This document shows, one piece after another, positions 22,820 through 26,031 of a stretch of DNA of 26,031 nucleotides (the first letter of the stretch is position 1; the number at the start of each line of letters is the position of its first letter). Below the pieces are notes generated by a model, which was not told the origin of the DNA, ran no database searches, and saw only the letters and a list, made by a program, of their open reading frames with translations. Source of the DNA: Conchiformibius kuhniae DSM 17694 (GTDB lineage Bacteria > Pseudomonadota > Gammaproteobacteria > Burkholderiales > Neisseriaceae); assembly GCF_000428785.1 (NCBI RefSeq), contig NZ_AUAP01000026.1:1-26031 (forward strand), given 5' to 3'. Position numbers and translations under genes: made by a program.

Positions 22820-23350
22820 TCAAGATGTGTGGCTTAAACGTCCGCCGCGTATTGCCAAACCGCCCAAACGCCCCGCCAAGCCGTGAAAACGCAAAGCATG
22901 GGTCAATGCCACCGCCAAACCGTCTGCCGCATCTGCCTGCGGCGTTGCCGACAAAGACAGCATCCGCACCACCATGTGCTGCACCTGCGCTTTGGCGGCT
23001 TTACCGCGCCCGACCACCGATTGCTTGACCTGCAATGCCGTGTATTCGTACACGGGCAAACCGCGCAACACCAATGCCGCCACCGCCGCACCGCGTGCCT
23101 GACCCAACATCAGCGTTGCCGCAGGATTGGCATTGACAAACACCTGCTCCACCGCCGCCTGTTGCGGACGGTAAACATCAATGATTTCGCCGATGTGTTC
23201 CACAATCACCCCGATGCGCCCCGCCAGCTCGTCGCCCGCCAAAGTGGTAATGCGCCCCGATGCCACGTAAAACGGCTCGCTGCCCTGCCAATCGATGATG
23301 CCGAAGCCCGTACAACGGCTGCCGGGGTCGATGCCCAAAATCCGCACCAT
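22820..23350 (-). CDS. ruvC: Crossover junction endodeoxyribonuclease RuvC
   Basis: Holliday-junction resolvase of 176 residues acting with RuvAB in homologous recombination. The RNase-H-fold acidic set is visible: Asp in ILGIDPGSRCTGFG, Glu in VEQVFVNANP, and the two Asp residues in QADAADGLAVALTH. The basic loop VVGRGKAAKAQVQHMV is also present. ATG at 23350 is preferred over a TTG at 23362 because the family begins at this Met. A terminator-like hairpin separates it from gapA. ruvA and ruvB are not in the window. Confidence 0.97.
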   Translation of the reverse strand: MVRILGIDPGSRCTGFGIIDWQGSEPFYVASGRITTLAGDELAGRIGVIVEHIGEIIDVYRPQQAAVEQVFVNANPAATLMLGQARGAAVAALVLRGLPVYEYTALQVKQSVVGRGKAAKAQVQHMVVRMLSLSATPQADAADGLAVALTHALRFHGLAGRLGGLAIRGGRLSHTS

Positions 23351-23364
23351 GTTTCGTCCCAAGC

Positions 23365-23394
23365 AAAACCGCCGCCCGTTGCGTCAGGCGGCGG
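23365..23394 (-). terminator. Weak intrinsic terminator after gapA
   Basis: On the minus strand an 8-base-pair GC-only stem (CCGCCGCC with GGCGGCGG), a ten-base loop and a short TTTT. It may allow partial read-through into ruvC. Confidence 0.6.
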
Positions 23395-23400
23395 CACAGG

Positions 23401-24405
23401 TCAGATTTTTCCTGCAAAGTACGCCAAAGTGCGTACCAACTGGCACACATACGACATTTCGTTATCGTACCACGCCACCGTTTTCACCAACTGCTTGCCG
23501 CCCACGTCCAACACCCGCGTTTGTGTGGCATCAAACAGCGAGCCGAAATCCATGCCGATGATGTCTGATGACACCAATTCTTCCTCCGTATAGCCGAAAG
23601 ATTCGTTTGCAGCCGCTTTCATGGCAGCATTGACCTCGTCTTTGCTCACAGCTTTTTCCAACACGCAGACCAGCTCGGTCAGAGAACCTGTGGCAACGGG
23701 AACACGTTGTGCCGCGCCGTCCAATTTGCCCTTCAGCTCGGGAATCACCAAACCGATGGCTTTGGCGGCACCGGTGCTGTTGGGAATGATGTTTTCCGCA
23801 GCAGCGCGGGCGCGACGTTTGTCGCCTTTGCGGTGGGGTGCGTCCAAGGTGTTTTGGTCGCCGGTGTAGGCATGTACGGTGGTCATCAGACCCTGTACCA
23901 CACCGAACTGCTTGTGCAGCACGTCTGCCATCGGTGCCAAGCAATTGGTGGTGCAGGAAGCGGCGGAAATCACCGTTTCGCTGCCGTCCAAAATGTCGTG
24001 ATTGACATTGAACACGACCGTTTTCACATCATCGCCACCCGGTGCGGAAATCACCACTTTGCGCGCGCCTGCGCGGATATGGGCTTCGGCTTTGTCTTTG
24101 CTGGCAAAAAAGCCCGTACATTCCAACACCACATCAACACCCAGTTCGCCCCAAGGCAGTGCTTCCGGATTGGCATCGGCAAAGACTTTGACTGCCTTGC
24201 CGTTTACTTCAAAGCTGTTTTCACCCAGTTGTACCGTGCCGTTGAAACGTCCCTGCGTGGTGTCGTATTTCAGCAGGTGTACCAGCATGTCGGCAGGCGT
24301 CAAATCGTTGATGGCGACGACTTCGATGCCGTCGGTTTCCAACAAACGGCGGAATGCCAAACGGCCGATGCGGCCAAAACCGTTGATGGCGACTTTTACG
24401 CTCAT
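23401..24405 (-). CDS. gapA: Glyceraldehyde-3-phosphate dehydrogenase, type I
   Basis: Tetrameric glycolytic/gluconeogenic enzyme, 334 residues. The Rossmann motif INGFGRIGR starts at residue 7 and AINDLT (Asp34) indicates NAD preference. The catalytic Cys151 lies in SAASCTTNCLAP and the general base His in TTVHAYTGDQ. The C-terminal WYDNEMSYVCQLV block is complete. GGAG lies 7 bases before the ATG at 24405. Neisseria species carry two gap genes; which of the two this corresponds to cannot be said from one copy. Upstream is the DnaA-box array, so transcription runs away from the presumed origin. Confidence 0.97.
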   Translation of the reverse strand: MSVKVAINGFGRIGRLAFRRLLETDGIEVVAINDLTPADMLVHLLKYDTTQGRFNGTVQLGENSFEVNGKAVKVFADANPEALPWGELGVDVVLECTGFFASKDKAEAHIRAGARKVVISAPGGDDVKTVVFNVNHDILDGSETVISAASCTTNCLAPMADVLHKQFGVVQGLMTTVHAYTGDQNTLDAPHRKGDKRRARAAAENIIPNSTGAAKAIGLVIPELKGKLDGAAQRVPVATGSLTELVCVLEKAVSKDEVNAAMKAAANESFGYTEEELVSSDIIGMDFGSLFDATQTRVLDVGGKQLVKTVAWYDNEMSYVCQLVRTLAYFAGKI

Positions 24406-24875
24406 GCTCTGCTCCATAAATCATCAAAAAGGGAAAAACGTATTTTCCCACAAATCGGCGCGTTTGACTAAATCTGTTTTGCGTTTTGCGAAAATTTTTT
24501 TGCCGCTCATCTTATAAATATCTAGTAACTTATGTTGATGATGATGAGTAAAGCGATTTTCTGTGGATAAGTCGGTTATCGAATTGTTTTAAAATAAAAA
24601 AACCTGTGGATAACTCTGTGGATAACTTGTGGATAAGTTGTGGATAAGTTGTGGATAACTTTGGGCTGTCATGCCCTTCCTGTGGATAACTTTGCAGTTA
24701 TCCACAAGTTATCCACAGTTTATCCACAGGCTTGAAAATAAGGCTTTCCAGATGGAAAAAACGGTGTATTTTCTAAATAAAATATTGTTATTCAATATGA
24801 TGGTGTTTTTTTGGGCTTGCATGGCGGTGAAAACAGGCGTAGGATGCTTCAGGTGGTGAAATCAAGGAAACCGGA
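24406..24875. other. Probable oriC intergenic region
   Basis: A noncoding stretch of 470 bases between divergent gapA and lpxC. From left to right: AT-rich DNA (24470-24560) including a GATGATGATGAG tract at 24537-24548, the DnaA-box array (24562-24728) with an AT-rich gap after the first box, then another AT-rich segment (24750-24815) that could unwind, then the lpxC leader with AAGGAA before the ATG at 24876. Confidence 0.75.
24562..24728. promoter_or_regulatory. Array of ten perfect DnaA boxes (chromosome origin)
   Basis: Seven boxes read TGTGGATAA (starts 24562, 24605, 24617, 24628, 24639, 24650, 24681) and three read TTATCCACA (24698, 24709, 24720). All match the consensus 9-mer exactly. 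Within each group spacing is 11-12 bases, about one helical turn, so DnaA would bind on one face. The two groups face each other, and the boxes at 24681 and 24698 form an 11-base-pair inverted repeat. Such density is known only for replication origins and a few DnaA-titration loci. Confidence 0.87.
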
Positions 24876-25835
24876 ATGAAACAACGTACTTTGTGCCGGG
24901 CGGTGGAAATGACCGGCGTGGGTTTGCATTCGGGGGAGCGGGTGGTCATGACGCTGTTCCCTGCGCCGGACAATCACGGCATTGTGTTCCGCCGCAGTGA
25001 TTTGACGGCAGAACCGATTGCCTTGCACCCCGATTTGATTAACGATACCCGTTTGTCTTCTACGGTGGTTACCGATGCGGGGGTAAGGGTGGGGACGATT
25101 GAGCATATTATGTCGGCATTGGCGGCTTGCGGTGTGGACAATGTGCTGATTGAGCTGAATGCGCCGGAAGTGCCGATTATGGACGGCTCCAGCCTGCCGT
25201 TTGTGTTTCTGCTGCGTGAGGCGGGGATTGTCGAGCAGCAGTGTTGTAAGCGTTTTATCCGCATTGTGAAGCCTGTTGAGGTGCGCTTGCCCGACAAATG
25301 GGTGCGTTTTGTTCCGTATAACGGCTTCAGGCTCAAGCTGACCATTGCGTTTGACCACCCCGTGTTCAATCTTGCCGCGCCGACTTTTGAAATTGATTTT
25401 GCCAAGCAGGACTATGTGGAGGAAATCGCCCGCGCCCGCACGTTTGGCTTTATGCAGGAAGTGGAGATGATGCGTACCCACAATTTGGGTTTGGGCGGTA
25501 ATTTGGGCAATGCGATTGTGATTGATGATGCGGGGGTGTTGAATCCGGACGGTTTGCGTTATGCCGATGAGTTTGTCCGCCACAAGATTTTGGACGCGAT
25601 TGGGGATTTGTATATTGTCGGACACCCGATTATCGGGGCGTTTGAGGGCTACAAGTCGGGGCACGCGGTGAACAATGCGCTGCTGCGTGCGGTGTTGGCA
25701 GACCCGTCTTGTTATGAGTGGGTGGTGTTTGATGGGGGCGGGGACGTGCCGCCCGATGCGTTTTCGGGGGTGGAATGCATGGGTGGGGCATCAAGGTGTG
25801 TTAGGGCGTGTCATCAATTACCCAATACCCTATAA
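24876..25835 (+). CDS. lpxC: UDP-3-O-acyl-N-acetylglucosamine deacetylase
   Basis: Zinc enzyme for the committed step of lipid A synthesis. Signatures: VGLHSGERV, LINDTRLSSTVV, the IEHIMSAL block with Glu and zinc His, IMDGSSLPF, and the C-terminal DAIGDLYIVGHPIIGAFEGYKSGHAVNNALLRAVL with zinc His and Asp and the catalytic His. AAGGAA precedes the ATG. The length is 319 residues, a little longer than the roughly 307 of Neisseria. The last ten residues (RACHQLPNTL) and the stop codon lie inside the IS left end, so the native C-terminus has been replaced. The catalytic core is intact, and lpxC is normally essential, so the protein is presumably functional. Confidence 0.95.
   Translation: MKQRTLCRAVEMTGVGLHSGERVVMTLFPAPDNHGIVFRRSDLTAEPIALHPDLINDTRLSSTVVTDAGVRVGTIEHIMSALAACGVDNVLIELNAPEVPIMDGSSLPFVFLLREAGIVEQQCCKRFIRIVKPVEVRLPDKWVRFVPYNGFRLKLTIAFDHPVFNLAAPTFEIDFAKQDYVEEIARARTFGFMQEVEMMRTHNLGLGGNLGNAIVIDDAGVLNPDGLRYADEFVRHKILDAIGDLYIVGHPIIGAFEGYKSGHAVNNALLRAVLADPSCYEWVVFDGGGDVPPDAFSGVECMGGASRCVRACHQLPNTL
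25801..25820 (+). repeat. Left end of IS5-family element, copy E of the 20-mer
   Basis: TTAGGGCGTGTCATCAATTA, probably a TA target duplication followed by the terminal inverted repeat starting GGGCGTGTCATC. The right end is outside the window. The IS-internal promoter GTGTCA (25808-25813) and TATAAT (25831-25836), 17 bases apart, starts within this repeat. Confidence 0.65.
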
Positions 25836-25843
25836 TCCCAAGC

Positions 25844-26031
25844 CATGAATACAACCAAAAGATACGCACTGACAGACAGCCAATGGGAACGGATAAAAGA
25901 CCTGCTGCCCGGCAGGTCAGGCAGCGTCGGCGTTACAGCCAAAGACAACAGATTGTTTGTAGATGCGGTATTGTACAGATACCGGTCAGGAATACCGTGG
26001 CGGGACTTGCCCGAGCGCTTCGGTGATTTCC
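25844..26031 (+). CDS. IS5-family transposase, N-terminal part (cut by window)
   Basis: An open frame from ATG 25844 to the window end (62 residues, no stop). It reads YALTDSQWERIKDLLPG, then DNRLFVDAVLYRYRSGIPWRDLPERFG, the N-terminal DUF4096-type domain of IS5-family (IS427-like) transposases, often the first of two frames joined by frameshifting. The catalytic DDE residues would lie beyond the window. Its TATAAT is at 25831-25836. It sits directly against the end of lpxC. Confidence 0.9.

Noticed and set aside
24671..24859. 62-codon plus-strand ORF between the DnaA boxes and lpxC
   Set aside because: It runs through DnaA boxes and AT-rich DNA, has no ribosome site and no protein-like pattern.
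1..26031. tRNA or rRNA genes
   Set aside because: I saw no T-loop or anticodon-arm patterns in the intergenic DNA and no rRNA-like stretches.

Overview
The window looks like a chromosomal segment of a Neisseriaceae member (Betaproteobacteria). Evidence: the best-recognised proteins (UppS, Hda, NadE, HemL, RuvC, GapA, LpxC, L32) read like neisserial homologues; there is a Slam (DUF560) outer-membrane translocator next to a surface lipoprotein; and the intergenic repeats resemble the neisserial dRS3/NIME type (CGTCATGCCCGC...GCGGGCATGACG). Reading by eye I found none of the known 10-12-mer DNA uptake sequence dialects, which argues against Neisseria sensu stricto. I cannot name the genus.

Layout. 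0.1-3.1 kb (minus strand): CpxP/Spy-like periplasmic protein, uppS, and an unrecognised membrane protein. 3.3-4.0 kb: hda, the DnaA regulatory inactivator. 4.3-7.9 kb: a large surface-type lipoprotein, an intrinsic terminator, then its likely translocator Slam. 7.9-9.1 kb: an intergenic parS-like centromere site, an RsmI-like methyltransferase and a small overlapping ORF. 9.1-14.1 kb (plus): outer-membrane beta-barrel protein, AI-2E/PerM-family permease, a small unknown protein, NnrS, and an LtaS-like membrane phosphotransferase. 14.1-15.5 kb: nadE (minus) embedded in mosaic repeats. 15.5-17.3 kb (minus): a second stalked surface-type lipoprotein with a 77-residue proline-rich repeat tract, a promoter overlapping a Fur-box-like sequence, and a long structured leader. 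17.8-19.8 kb: TetR regulator, Maf-type pyrophosphatase (minus), yceD and rpmF. 19.9-24.4 kb (all minus): gapA, ruvC, nitronate monooxygenase, kptA and hemL. 24.56-24.73 kb: ten perfect DnaA boxes, the probable chromosome origin. 24.9-26.0 kb: lpxC, whose 3' end runs into the left end of an IS5-family element that continues past the window.

How it fits together. Two themes stand out. (1) Replication and segregation: a DnaA-box array with 11-bp phasing lies between gapA and lpxC, a parS-like palindrome lies about 16.5 kb away, and genes on both sides of the array point away from it; hda, which inactivates DnaA, is also nearby. (2) Surface lipoprotein display: one Slam gene, its adjacent lipoprotein, and a distant second lipoprotein with the same architecture (lipobox, Ala/Lys-rich coiled-coil stalk, C-terminal TbpB/FHbp-like barrel). 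The second has an apparently iron-responsive promoter. A recurrent 20-bp motif identical or similar to the IS left end occurs alone in at least four intergenic places, often followed by dRS3-like palindromes.
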